This document shows positions 35,489 through 48,294 of a DNA stretch of 64,000 bases, piece by piece. A program made the position numbers and the translations under genes. Every line of letters starts with the position of its first letter. The first letter of the stretch is position 1. The stretch covers positions 19,833,872 through 19,897,871 of the forward strand of contig OZ234497.1 of assembly GCA_965153455.1 (NCBI GenBank). The letters are read 5' to 3'. Below the pieces are notes generated by a model that was given only the letters and a program-made list of their open reading frames with translations, was not told the DNA's origin and made no database searches. This DNA comes from Sphagnum compactum. Lineage: Eukaryota; Bryophyta; Sphagnopsida; Sphagnales.

Positions 35489-37308
35489 AGTATTCGTTAT
35501 GGCCGCCTAGCGACTATACGAGGGCAAAGCTTGTGGAGCGGATGGCCAATAATTTGGCATCGTTGTCATTCTTCTCGCAAACGTATGGACGCATCCAATC
35601 CCCGGAGGCTGCAGAACATGCCAAGAGAATCGAGGAGGCGGCGTTCGTGGCTGCTCAAAAGGAAGCGGATAACAACAACAGCAACAACAACGGTGGTGTC
35701 GAATCTGGTGTAGGCACTGTCATAGTGCGGTTTTATACCGCACATGCCAGCAATCTCATGCTTGAGACTCTCAAGTCCAACAAAAACTCATTCCCGGATG
35801 CCATTGAAGGTGATTGCCCATGTTCTTTTGGCTTGTCTTGTGGTTGATGTGGTTTTGGGTTTGTTTCTGTTTCTTGAGAGGCTCTGTGAATAAGAAATGT
35901 GCAACCATTCTCTTACTGTAACCTTATGTCAGTAGGTGTGTCTGAGGGGAAGGATTTGGTACCGGAACAGAAGCAAGATGTTGTTGCAATCTCAGAGGGG
36001 ACAGAGATATCTGAAGCGGACAGAGTGTTTGATATATCGGGTGGGACAAGGGCCTTTCTCTCGAAGGAGAAGGCTGAGGAGCTTTTCAAACCTCTACTAG
36101 ACCCTGAAAGTATGGTTACGGATGTTCGTTTGAGCAACTGGAGTTTTAGTGTTGAGGCAGCAGAAGTGGCTGCTCGTGCCTTGAAAACCAAGAAAGACAA
36201 TTTGGTCAATGTAAACCTCTCAGATATTGTTGCCGGCCGGCCGGAATTGGATGCATTGAAAGTTATGGAGATTTTTTCTTCTGCCCTTGAAGGGAGTCGC
36301 CTCAAGTCATTGAACTTGTCGGACAATGCATTGGGTGAGAAAGGGGTGCGAGCATTTTCTGCGGTTCTGAAGTCACAAGACTCTCTGAAGGCTTTGTACT
36401 TCATGAACAATGGGATCTCTGAAGAAGCAGCACGAGCAATTCAGGAGCTTCTTCCATCATCAGAAAACCTTGAAACACTTCACTTCCACAACAACATGAG
36501 TGGTGATTCAGGAGCAAAAGCCCTTTCTGAGGTTGTCCATCATGCTCGTAGTCTTGAAGACTTCCAATTTTCTTCAACAAGGGTGGGAAGCGATGGTGGA
36601 ATTGCGTTGGCTGAAGCTCTTCGAAGTGGCAAAAGCTTACGAAGAATTGACCTTCGTGACAATATGTTTGGACTTGAACCAGGATTGGTACTAGCCCAAA
36701 CATTACAATTGCATACAAATCTCAGGGAGGTTTACTTAAGTTATTTGGGCCTAGAAGATGCAGGTGCTCGTGCTATAATCAATGCCCTCACAGGTCGAGC
36801 ATTGCAATTACAGGTTCTTGAACTTAGTGGCAATGACCTCTCGCCAGCAATTGCTCCTACTCTTGCAACTTGCATTCGGTCTCTGCAACACCTGAGGATA
36901 TTGAACTTATCTGAGAATGAACTAAGAGACAGAGGCACAGTGACAGTAAGCCAAGCATTATTGCTGGACCATGAAAACCTAGAGGAGCTTGATTTGAGCG
37001 ATAACAAGATAAATCGAATTGGGGCCATTGCAGCAGCACAAGCAGTGGCAGACAAGGTGAGGTTCAAGTCTCTAAACTTAAATAGTAACTCTATATCTGA
37101 GGCAGGAATTGTAGCTGTGCAGGAGGTACTCTCAAGGGGCACTGCAGGGTTGAAAGTGCTGTGTTCCCTGGATGAAAATGAAGAAGAAGAAGAAGAAGAA
37201 GAAGAAGAGGAAGATCTTGAAGAAGAAGAGCAAGAGACTGAAGATGAGAGATCAGAAGCCAGTGAGGAAGCTGATGCTACAGGTTTGTCTAATCTGCAAA
37301 TTTCATAA
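35455..37308 (+). CDS. RANGAP1: Ran GTPase-activating protein with WPP domain
   Basis: Stimulates GTP hydrolysis by Ran and so keeps Ran-GDP on the cytoplasmic side of the nuclear envelope. Two exons: 35455-35809 and 35933-37308, about 576 residues; the donor is GAAG|GTGATT and the acceptor CAG at 35932. The N terminus has the plant WPP motif (residues 16-18) in SLWPPSDYTRAKLVERMANN, which anchors plant RanGAPs at the nuclear rim and division plane. From about residue 190 to 525 the protein is a series of leucine-rich repeats of about 28 residues (for example LKSLNLSDNALGEKGVRAFS, LRRIDLRDNMFGLEPG, LEELDLSDNKINRIGAIAAA). A strongly acidic tail (about 530-565, Glu-rich) is the hallmark of RanGAPs. 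Length is close to the seed-plant proteins (about 535-545 residues). The acceptor CAGTAG is a NAGNAG site and may give two isoforms. The start was chosen because it gives the complete WPP domain. Confidence 0.93.
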
Positions 37309-40300
37309 TGATCCATATCTGCTGTCAAATGAGTGTTGAAATTTGAACTACAGTGGAGAAACATCCTATACAAGCTTTTTGGTCTTTGTTTCCATGAGAA
37401 AGAAGGTGGAGTGCATAAAGCTGATGTTAATCCAAGGTCACAAGACCTTTACCCCAAGTCCAGAGGTCATATTGAGGCTATGTTGTAGTTCTCTTTTGGT
37501 GCCATGAATTGATGCATGAGAAGTTATAAACACAAGTAATTGCTGATCTCTCTGAAAGTGTCAGGTAAAGAGTAACACCAACTACAGGATGATTATGTCC
37601 ATGGCAGATTCAAAGAGTACAGGATTATCATACGCTTCTTGGGTATTCATGAGTTTAGTATGATTGTCATCGTTGACTAAGTGCCAACAATCTAATCACC
37701 ATGTCATCTCTTGTAAGAAAGCTGTTGTAGTCTTAGTGCACCAAGACAGTTAAGACTTTTATTGCATTGTTGATCACAAACACTGTGTTATCCTGGTGGA
37801 AAAATTGTGCTTTTAAAATCCACACGTAATAATGATATCTGCTATTTGATGCAATCAATGTAAGTGCTTACTTCATGTTCTTTTAGATATGGCCTGTGTC
37901 TCATCAATCTCTGGGTCCATTGCCTGTAAAATGAACCCTGATCTTTCTGCTAGCCATACCTTGTTTCTTCTTCAAGAGGTTGATTAGCAGTGGCCATGTT
38001 TTTGTTGCTGCAAGTGTTGTTCACTGCTGCTGATGATGTGGTGATTAAAGATTTGTATTTCTGTATTCACAAGTAGAGCCAGAATTATTGTCACTGATAG
38101 TTGGGGTTTTAAAGAATTGATTGCTCGACAAAAATTCAGGATGAATGCAACAATGATGATGATACACACACATACACACAAACACATATGCACACATATC
38201 TCTCTCTTTGTAAGCACTGAATTTTTTTCAAGATGTATGATTGAAGTGAACCCGAAGCAAATTGAACTATGAACTATAAATAATTAAATGACAATGCAAC
38301 CACTATATTTGTTTTCTGTTAAATTTTGTCACTTGCTTAACATAAAGCTTGTGTGACTTCTATGAAGGATTTTTTGGGCAACATTTGGGTCCAAGGTTGT
38401 CAGATTAAAGGGGGGAAAAAAATGTGAAATCATCAGATTTAGACAATAGGTTATAGCATATTGCAAAATATAGTAGAAGTCTTAAAATTTTCTACTTTCT
38501 TCTATGACCCAATTTGGCTCTCTTGTGGATGATGGTCGGACGACCTAACCTAACTCCCAAAATTGGAAAAAAAAAAAAACCCTTGAACAAAAAGAGCAAC
38601 AAATGAGCAAGCATCAAATGAAGGAGATAAAACCCTAAAGAAAAAAAGAATGTCTATTAGTTAATTAATTAATTAATTTTGGAGATTCCATTTAAAATAA
38701 ATAAAATTTTCAACTATTCCAAAAGATTCTTCATTTTCCTTCACAATAATGGGTTGAAACTTGTTTCATGGATCCCAATATCTAAAGGCAAGTTGCAGGA
38801 TTGTATTTTTGAGAATTAAAGAGTTGATAAATGGGTTAAAAGGATGTAACATAAGCCATTGCACGTGTAAGCATTACTTATCTTTAAGGTAATAAACTAA
38901 GTGAATGTTGAAAATGTTCGATGTATTTGCAAAATGTAATGTTGGCTCATTATGTCATTGTAGCATTAGGGTAAATTAGAAATGAATACAACAAGTATGG
39001 AGCATCAAAAATGTGTTTTGAAATTAATGTAATTAGTGCTTAAAATCATTATTTATTGTTTTCAAAACATGATAGAAAGTCATGAAGATGAAAATATTGA
39101 TGAGGATAAGAGAACTTTGTGATTTTTTTTAAACACATAAAAAAAAATTGCTCATTTAACATCTCATATTGTCAAATATTTTACTTTCTTTTATCATGCT
39201 TCAAGATCATTTGCATTCTTAAATTCTTATCATTCAATTAAACATGAATTTCTCCTCAAACCAAACCCAAAAAAAAGTTGACTAGAGTCCATGGGTATCA
39301 AAGCACAATATATGATTGATAAATGTTTGAAATGACTTAAGATCTCACCTAATTGAATTCATAACAAATTTTTACGATGGATGCTCATAAGAATCCAATG
39401 TGCAAATGACAACAATCATTCTAACCATGAGAGTTACTACTAAAAGCAATTGCTATTGTCTCATCATTTTACAATTACTTCCAAAAAGTCACATCATTTG
39501 TGGAAACAATAAATTATATTCATTCAAGGTTTGCCCTTGATTTTTAGAATCATATACCAAAGGCTTGGAAAAATGGTTCGACCTTGGATTGCATGCACAT
39601 TAACCAACACATATAAATAATTATAATATTTCAATGGACCAATTTGAAAATGTTTAAAATAATTTCATCAATTCTCATCACTCATTACATTGAAGTCAAA
39701 CAATAAGTTTGATGCAAGTTTCACCTAAATCCTTAGCTTGGACATTTAAATTAGCGATTCGCATTGTTATAGTTTGCAAATTCATTTTGACAATTCTTTT
39801 ATTTGCATTTCAAAAACTAAATCAAGTTTTCCCACCTTTTATTCCATAATTACATTGGGTGACTTGAATGTCGATGTTCTCAAATAACATGCTTTAGAGA
39901 GAGCACAATTATTCTTTTTCATATTTGTAAACAAAACTTGGGTTCCATGTTGCTTTGCAATACTAACAAAGATCAATATTGCTTTTCCTTTTCTTATGTT
40001 CGCATATGGTTTTCAATAGTTCATTATTATTATTATTATTAGAAGAAAATTATTAATAAGTTATACAAATATAAATATTATGGACATAAAAAAGGCACAT
40101 GTTAATTTCTTTCTTTTTATATCCATGTTGGTGGGTAAAGGAAAGGAATCATTACAGGGAATTTGCATATTAGTGATTGGTTTTTTTGACTATTTTTAAT
40201 TGTAAATGCCACATGTGACAAAAATTTGTTCTAGTTGGTTTAGACAGGTCGTAATGGTAGTCGCATGAAGATGCAACTTACATGAATGTTTCATCCATCC

Positions 40301-40490
40301 AAACTAACTTACATGGCATTGTCGTTGTGACTACTTTTACGACCAAGCAATGTAGTCACATTATTTATATAAATATTTTTTAAATATTAAACAATTATAT
40401 ATATATATATATATTATTGATATTTTCATTAATTTCAACTTATAAGTTGTTGACACGTGTCATTATTTACACTAGGTTAAAAATCCTAAT
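37309..40490. other. RanGAP 3' flank and intergenic, no further gene
   Basis: The first ~900 bp have UTR-like composition and include the RanGAP 3' UTR; there is a CA-rich run at about 38160-38195. From about 38250 the sequence is AT-rich with TTAA microsatellite (about 38660-38680) and ATT run (about 40024-40040). No ORF is supportable. Confidence 0.55.
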
Positions 40491-40494
40491 TTAA

Positions 40495-40655
40495 GTTACT
40501 AAGTAGGCCGCCTAGTCTACCCAATGTGTAGGTAGGGAATATTCTATCAACTTACCACCGTTAACCACAACCCATGTCATTTGTGAGTCAAATTGATTTT
40601 TCAACCGGGCCAAGGATGGAGATCCACTCCTTTACCATCGAGCCACCCACTTTTT
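40495..40655 (-). mobile_element. Possible tRNA-derived SINE
   Basis: On the minus strand GGTGGCTCGATGGTAAAGGA at about 40627-40646 resembles a Pol III A box in a plant tRNA-derived SINE head. About 30 bp further CCCGGTTGAAAAATC (about 40598-40612) resembles a degenerate B box. The downstream part contains 'ggttgtggttaacggtgg' and ends in TA-rich sequence near 40495. No target-site duplication was identified. The match is by eye and moderate. Confidence 0.35.
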
Positions 40656-43125
40656 GTGACAACATAATAATGTGCATTCTATTTAGATTACTTGATTTAA
40701 AACTTACACAAAACATCATTTTTATATTTGACATCTCATTGATATTTTTTCAAAATGACAAGATTTAAAGTTTAATCTTAAATTTTTTTCAATAATGTGC
40801 ACAATTATATATATATATATATATATATCAAGGATGTAAGACTAAATTAAGATAAATACTTGAATTTCATTATTCAACATTTCAATGACCATTCTTTACA
40901 AAAAAATTAATTCAAGCACATGATTTATAAATGGAATTTTTTTGGTGGATAATATAATAACAAATAAAATCATATACTTTATATCTTAAACCTTCATTTG
41001 ATTCTAAATATTATACAATTTTTTTTGAATATCATAATTTTAACAATTGAATTGAATTCATATGTTTGATATATAATTTATTCACATATAATATTTATAA
41101 ATGGATCTTATATTAACTATATTATTTTTGATGTAAAAGATTAATCTAGAAATTTGATTTTAACTTTTAAATACTAATTAATGCCATATAATTATTTTAT
41201 GGAACTATAAATTTTATTACTTTCACATTTGAAATATATTATATTTTACTTAAAATTATGATAAGAAAATGTATGTAAATTTTTTTATGTTTTTCACATC
41301 TCAAATCTCTATTTGATTTTAAAAGTTATATTATATTATATATATAATTGTATCAATGAAAATTAATTTAGATATATGATATATAATTTAGTCACATATA
41401 ATTTTTATAATGATTAACCCGACTATTTATTACTTAACCCACGTACATACTTCCTATTACATATCTTATTTCATTACTACTTACTATTTAGCTTAATTTA
41501 TAAATAGATTAATTGCATTACCTACCTAGTTAACTAATTAATAAATATTGACATACTCACACCATAAAATATTTATTATTTATCATATCTACCTACTACA
41601 TAGCGCATTTGATTGATTAATTAAACATAATACTATTTCATTCAACATAATAAAATACCTACTAATAATTGGCCTACTTATATACTTGTACCCAATACCT
41701 ACTACCTATTCCCTAGCCTACCTAATTAATTATTTTTAAAAATGGTATATCAACATGATAAAATTAAATTTTGAAAATTCTAAATAATGGTCCATATCTA
41801 CCATTGCCATGGGTCTTTTAAAGTTTCACAAACCTACCAGACCTTACTACACATTTAATGATTAGTTCATTCAAGAAAGCAAAGGAAAAAAATTAAACCA
41901 TTAAATCCAACAATTTCATTGGCCAATTCATTTTTGTTATATTTAATTACATGTACATTTGTAACTAAAATTTATAGTCACAATTGAAGTTGAATAACAT
42001 GCCATGTGGTGTCTAGTGGTTTATGAACCATATCCCAAGTAGTAAAAATAATTATATTTTTAGTTATTTTGAAATGTCACTAAGAAAAGGATATAAGTCC
42101 ATTTTTCATCTTCGCTTTCATCCAAATTGACATTAATCACAAGTCATAGTTGCATATGCAACTACAAACCACTTTTAAGTTAATTTTATGATTATAAGTT
42201 TTTACCATGGTGCCACAAAGGTAATTGCATCAATAGTTGAAAAAATGATTGATTTGAACACAAGTTGCAAATGTGTGGGTTGGAATGGACAGAAGTTTTT
42301 GTAATGAATGAAGTAGTTATTAGGAAAGGATGGAGGTAGTTATTTGTCCATTCCAACCCAAATCTAACAATATGTCCGTGCAAAATCTACGAGCTTCAAA
42401 GTGTAAAAATGACATGAAAAAAATAAAATTACTTTTATATAAATGATGTGTTTTTTTCACTTGTGATTTTTTCATATGAAATATGTACGATTTACATTTT
42501 AACGAAATTTGTGCAATTATCATAATGTAATTTTGGATAAAACTATGTGATTTTTGTGTATTAAATATCAACATTCACGTATGTTATTCAAAAACAATGT
42601 TTCATTTGTTTAAATATTTAAGATATTGAATATGTACAAATATCATTCATATTAACCATAACACAAAATTCGTGTGATTTTTGTACGAACTAATAAAAAC
42701 CAAATTTTAAACAAAATTTATACAAATCTATAAAAATTGGTAAGTTTGTGATTAGTAATGTGTTATGCTTATTTTAGGTAAAAAATTAATGATATATTTT
42801 TGCATTGTAAGTTATATATATTTCAATTTTCATTTGACATTTTAATATCTTGATATGCATGATCAACATATTAAATTAATGCTAGATGTGAATTGAAGTA
42901 ATAATGTTACTAACATGTTAACATTATCATTTTGGAATTTTTGATAAAAAACTTTTCAAAGGTTTTTAATTTGAAATTTTTGCTCAACAAAGGAATTAGT
43001 GTATTTATTACATAAGGCTTGTCTTATGTGTAAGTGATGAAGTTTTGAAACTTTTTATGAAAGTAAAAAAAATTTATTCTATTGTTTCAACATTTTTTCA
43101 AAAGGCTATCAAAATTTGTGCAACT
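40656..43125. other. AT-rich intergenic, no gene seen
   Basis: Very AT-rich. It contains (TA)n tracts at about 40389-40415 (just before) and 40806-40829, CTAC words at about 41405-41720 and a 16 bp perfect inverted repeat (42276-42291 with 42345-42360) around a 53 bp loop. No gene is supported. Confidence 0.5.
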
Positions 43126-43129
43126 TATA

Positions 43130-44610
43130 ATGTATTATCACAGGCATGAAAAATTACAAAAATAAGAACTAAACCAAAGACATAACAAGGAAAACAAATC
43201 ACAAGAAATGTAAACCTAAGTCTCATTCAAAACTGGAAACATAAAAACGTAAGGCAAGAACACGATGTTAAAAGATGATTCAAACATAGCTTTATTATGG
43301 TACTGTATGAAAAAAAAGGTTATGACAAGAAAGCGTATTCAAAATTGGTGTTGAACAAACTAAAAGTAATGGGGGTCCTACCCCTATTTATATCCCATTG
43401 GGGACTTAGCTCAAGGAAGCCTTCGTAAAGGCTTCCACGTGTGCACCGACCAATGAAGCTTTTAAAAAAGCTTCATGGTTCAAGAAAGATTATATAAAGG
43501 CTTCCATGTGTGCACTTACTAAAAGAGTTTCTTGAAAAGCTTTTTAACGAATAATGAACTAGGAGTCAACTAAGAGTTAATGATGATGTAAGCAATGATG
43601 CAAACAATTATGTTAGTGCAAGCGAGGATGCAAGTGATGAGTGATGATGTTGTTTGTGACATGTACATTATATAATAAATAATGTTTATTGGTTTTGAGG
43701 TTGACTTTATTTTTTCTCTACCGATGTTTTTAATTCCCACCAAATTGTCATGTTTTAAGGATCAATATGGATACATTCCATGCAACTTTAGTTAACCTTG
43801 GATTCCATTTGAAATTATGTTAATAATGAAATTATTAAAGATGTAAAGGGAAGGCCATCACACTAATGCAAAATAAATGTCATAGATGCCAATGCCATGG
43901 ACTTCATTCATCTAAATGTTCATCCATGTACCATACTTTTAGTTTAGTTTCAATTCACTCTCAGTTAATTTCTAGTTAAATTTTAATTCACTTCCATTTA
44001 ATTCATAGTTCATTTCAAGTTGATTTTTAGTTGACTCTAGTAAGTCTTAATTAAGTTATAGTTAAATCTGAGTTAATTCCTAGTTGATTCCCAACCAACT
44101 TTGAGTTCAGTTTTAATTACTTTTTAGTTAATTCAAAATTAACTCATAGATAACACTTAGTTAAGTTCTAGTTAACTCTAATTAACTCTTAGTTAATTCC
44201 TAGTTAAATTCTAATTAATTTTCAATTAAGGTTTAATTGCTTCATAATTTAAAAAGTTCTCAAGAAACTTTTTTACTTGATGCACATATAAAAGCCTCCT
44301 TGGAAGTTTCCTTGAGCTAGGTCCCAAAGGGGTGTAAATAAAAGTAGGACCCCTGATTTCCTTCAGTTTATTGAACATCAATTTTAAGCACAATCTTGCA
44401 CCACAGCCTTGTCATGTTCTTTTCATGTTCATGTTTGCATATGTTAGCATAATAAAGATCCGTTTTCACATTTTTCTTGCATATCTCATGTTCTTGTTTT
44501 TAGTTCTTATGTTTTTGTTTTTTATTTGCATAATCTTGTTTCGTTCTTTGTTTGAAAGTTAGACTTATCCTTTAACCTTTGTTCTTGTGGATTTTCGTGT
44601 CCCTGACAAT
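43130..44610. mobile_element. Foldback-like element with long imperfect inverted termini
   Basis: The left end (about 43140-43560) and the right end (about 44270-44600, read on the other strand) share 'CAGG..ACGAAAA'-like tips, then 'aagaactaaa', 'ctttattatg', 'atgacaag', 'ttcaaaattg', 'gggtcctac', 'ctagctcaaggaa' and 'ttccaaggaggctt' in the same order. The middle (about 43930-44240) is a degenerate tandem array of 'agttaattcctagtt' words. It has no ORF for a transposase, so it would be non-autonomous. No clear target-site duplication was found. Confidence 0.6.
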
Positions 44611-44951
44611 AAATATTCTTTTATTGTGGATAACCTTCATATGTAGAGTCCATTCAAAAATCTTTACATATTATAGCAATATATTGTGTGAAAATTTTGG
44701 ATAATATAGTGCCTCCAAAATATGGAAAAAGAAAGATATTATTCATTAATAACCCTCTTGTGTAAGAAACATGAATCCATATTCCTTCATTAATAAAAAA
44801 TGCAAAAGAAAATTCAAAAGAAAATTCTTGATAACAATTATCCCATGAAACCTTAAAACATCAATCTTAGACACAAAAAAATGGATGATGTAACCCAGTT
44901 TTGAACCAAAACAAACATTGTCATGGTCATGGTACATACGTACATACTTTA

Positions 44952-45821
44952 TCAACCTTCTAGTGATGAATTGAAAGTATCCCGATCTTGGAAAAGTATA
45001 CCATAATGATCATAACCATCTTTTGTAGGGCTTTGTAAATTACTTCCTATAACCCAAATTCTATGAACTTGAAGTGCATAAGCAACCAATAATCGATCAA
45101 AATACATACTTTCAATGTGGGGATCTGGACTTTCAATCACTAAATTATCCATATGCAATAGAAATTGGTTTGCTTTCCATCTTCTAAAACCAAATGCATG
45201 TGCACATGCACCAGAACACCTTTCTGCGTCATAACCATATCCAAGAGGCTCTACTGGTTCAACACAATGGGGTGCGCAAATTCCTAAATAGACTACTCCA
45301 TCATCTTCTGCTAATGCTAACCCATTTGTTAATATTTCCTTGGCTTGATCAGGTGTCAAACTTGGGTGCAAAGAAATATCCTCCTCAAAGAAAAAACGCC
45401 ATGAGTTCCAATCAACTAAAAAATCATTTGCAAAAGCTTGCATTGCAAAAATAAATGCCATCCGCTTTGAAAAAACCTTCAAGTACTCATCAGTGTGGTA
45501 TTTTCGTGAACCACCTTGAAACTTCTCCAATTCTTGGTCCACTTCAAGGTTGTTATAGTTGAGTGGTTTTTGTTGGGTTATCCTAATATCCAAATGCTCA
45601 AGCATAGATTTAGTATGATTGAAACAATCAGTTCTCACACTTAAAACTACCCCTTGAAAAATTTGGCTAATAGTTGGAGGTTCAACCTTGTCTAAGTCCT
45701 TTGATTCATTGTTGAGAGTATTTGGAGCAACCCACCAAAAATTCTTAATGGTAAACATTAGCAACCCACCTAGCACAAGAAATTGTAATACCATTCGAAG
45801 CTTGAGTGATTTCAAATCCAT
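44952..45821 (-). CDS. Single-exon membrane-anchored GT25-like glycosyltransferase
   Basis: An uninterrupted 289-residue frame with an ATG at 45821. Residues 11-30 form one hydrophobic segment after a short basic N terminus, which fits a type II Golgi membrane anchor. The rest is lumenal: GVVLSVRTDCFNHTKSMLEH (57-76) fits the opening strand and helix of GT25/LPS-type glycosyltransferases, FFFEEDISLHP (143-153) the acidic metal-binding motif after a beta strand, DGVVYLGICAPHC (174-186) the following strand, and SGACAHAFGFRRWKANQF (203-220) the HAYG-like segment. Asn37, Asn69 and Asn284 are in possible N-glycosylation sequons. A TATA-like GTATTAAAAG lies at 45867-45876, about 50 bp upstream. 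The family call rests on motif pattern only; donor and acceptor sugars are unknown. No neighbour gives functional context. Confidence 0.65.
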   Translation of the reverse strand: MDLKSLKLRMVLQFLVLGGLLMFTIKNFWWVAPNTLNNESKDLDKVEPPTISQIFQGVVLSVRTDCFNHTKSMLEHLDIRITQQKPLNYNNLEVDQELEKFQGGSRKYHTDEYLKVFSKRMAFIFAMQAFANDFLVDWNSWRFFFEEDISLHPSLTPDQAKEILTNGLALAEDDGVVYLGICAPHCVEPVEPLGYGYDAERCSGACAHAFGFRRWKANQFLLHMDNLVIESPDPHIESMYFDRLLVAYALQVHRIWVIGSNLQSPTKDGYDHYGILFQDRDTFNSSLEG

Positions 45822-45879
45822 AGCTTTAAGTGAAAAGGGCTAGCTTGTGATAAATTCAGTGCTTCACTTTTAATACATC

Positions 45880-47960
45880 ACCAACCCAATTGTCACACCT
45901 GCCACAACAAAAATCAAATAGTTTATAATTTTGATTGAAAGTTATAACATTTAAGTGAATTATTTTGAGTGCCATTCAAAGACGATGACTTCAAGCTTAC
46001 GAAACCAAAATAACAAGTTGCATATTGCTTTCTATTGAAGTTTTTGGTGTTTTTACTAAAGATATACATGGAAATAGACTTGCATCACTCAACCAAAAAA
46101 ATTGCTTATAGTTTTAGAGGTTTGGATTATGATGAACTATAATTTTTTCCCTCCAAATTTAACTTGTAGATCTAACTATTCTAGAGCAAAAAATCTTCAA
46201 CTGAAAAAATTTAATAGCTTAGTAAAAAATCCCACATTGCCATTTCAAATGCTATCATCATCATCTTCGTTGAGTTTGTGGAAAATGAATTTTTTTGGGT
46301 CAAAATTGCAAACAAAATATTTATGTTGAAAGACGAATGACCCACAATTTAAGATGCACCCATCAAGGAAGGATGCCATTTCATGACATAAAAACAAGTA
46401 ATAAAGGGGAAAATATCCATGGACAACATATCTTTCTCCAAGTCCACAAAATGATAAAAAAAGATCAAGTAGGATTATGTGATTACTAGAAAAAAAATTA
46501 GCAAATGTGGCCTTTGTAAACCAAGAGTTATAGAAGTAAACATAGTGAAAACACTATGAAAATACAATTATTAGCATTTAATACAGGTAGGCAACCATGT
46601 CAACACAACCTATGTATTTGGGGTTGGAAACAATCAACATGAAACCAAATGATTGATCAAACTTTTTGTTAATAATGCTTTAGGTTGACATATACAAACT
46701 AATTAATTGACCATGTATGGTTTAACTATAGTCCACATCAAATGGGATTTTATACTACAATCAACTTGCAAGGTGACCATGATGCAACAAAATGTTGATC
46801 GCTGAGAATTAATGCACATCACAAGATCAATGCCACACATAGTAATCAACAAATTGCATTGGCTTGACTTGCATTGATATGTACAAATTGGGTTTCTAGC
46901 TAGATATCAAGAATATAATGGATGGAGAGGAACAAAAAGATTTTCAACACTTTAGGAGGATTGAAGTCAAGTTAAATAAAATTGAGAAATAATTGCTTGA
47001 TAATAAAATTCGTAAAATTTTAAATCTAACTACATGTCATCAAACCAGAAAAAAAGGAAACCTAGTTGCATAAAGAGTTGTACATTGAAGGACTATAACA
47101 AGAGGGAAAAAGTTTGTTGGCATAAGATCTTAAGGAATCATTCCAAACTTCATGATTTCAACTTTGTTTGAGGAGTTTTTAGCTTCTTGGCCATGTGGTC
47201 ACAAGTCATTATCTACTATCAATATGTTTAGTAGAAAGAGAGAACATGCATGAAATAGAACTAGTTGCAATTGTAAACCTATATTCCATGGAGTTCTTAT
47301 GAATTTTCAACTCACACAAATAAGAAAAGGAACAAGAAGATTGTGCTTTGCTCTATGTACATTTACAATTATTAGCATTGAGAAAGCTACCAAGGCACAT
47401 AACTTCAATTTTGACAAATTTGACTTTACAAATATGCTTTCAAAGCAATTAATCTTGGCAAATATTGAATCAAGATAATGTTCTTTCAAAAGAATCTCAA
47501 AGTTATTGTCACGTGTAGTTGTGTAGAGTATAACAAAAAAATAATGCTGCAATTTTTGAGTGGTTTAGGATTAACCAATCAAAAAAGAAACACTACCATG
47601 GCTAATGGGCTAAGTTAATTCAATCCTTAACTTTTAAAAAAATAGAGGAATTAAAAGTTCCCATCACTCAAGATGGATTCCGTGCAACCTTATCATCTCT
47701 TCTTATATCAAGAGATTCTTGAAGAAACATATAATAATTAAGAAAAGACCTTTTAAACTTAAGACCTCTACCTAAAAGAACAATTAAAATAAGCCTTGAA
47801 AGATGTCTATGTCGACTAAAATTGCTTGACAAAATTGAGGATTAATTTAAAGTCTTAGTATTGGAACAACCACAATTTATATTAAAAAAATTTAGACTTT
47901 GGATAAGAGGCTCAAGCCCTTTGCAACATATGTATGAATCAATAATTCTTGACCTAGAGA
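45880..47960. other. Intergenic, no gene seen
   Basis: AT-rich sequence upstream of the glycosyltransferase-like gene. The ORFs are short and unrelated to known families. Confidence 0.5.
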
Positions 47961-47964
47961 TGAA

Positions 47965-48290
47965 TCATATGTCCAAGCTATTAGGAGCCAAGACTAAAAT
48001 CTCCTAAGAGGCTAATTTAGCAGCTTGTGGGATTGATGATTAAATACAACTTGACTTAAATATTTTAACATACTTCCAAACTATTAGGGACCCAGACCTC
48101 TATCTTCTAAAAGGCCTGAGCTCTATGCAGAATGTCTCTATGACCAAAGAAATCTTGACTGAAAAACAGAACATAAGTCCAAGCTTACAGGGACCCAACC
48201 CTAAATCTTCCATGATTGGAATCTTCTAAGAATTAATATATTCAGAAGCTATGCACTAGGGTACCCAAACCTAAATAGACTTCTAAGGAT
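47965..48290. repeat. Degenerate repeat with 'gggacccaaacctaaat' core, four copies
   Basis: Cores occur near 47980, 48080, 48190 and 48260. Each has 'ccaagctatta', then 'gggacccaaaccta' and 'atcttctaagagg' in the same order. Spacing is about 70-105 bp. The copies are strongly diverged. Confidence 0.5.
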
Positions 48291-48294
48291 GGAA

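Noticed and set aside
36741-37373. 210-codon minus-strand ORF with a Ser run
   Set aside because: It is the antisense shadow of the RanGAP LRR and Glu-rich coding sequence.
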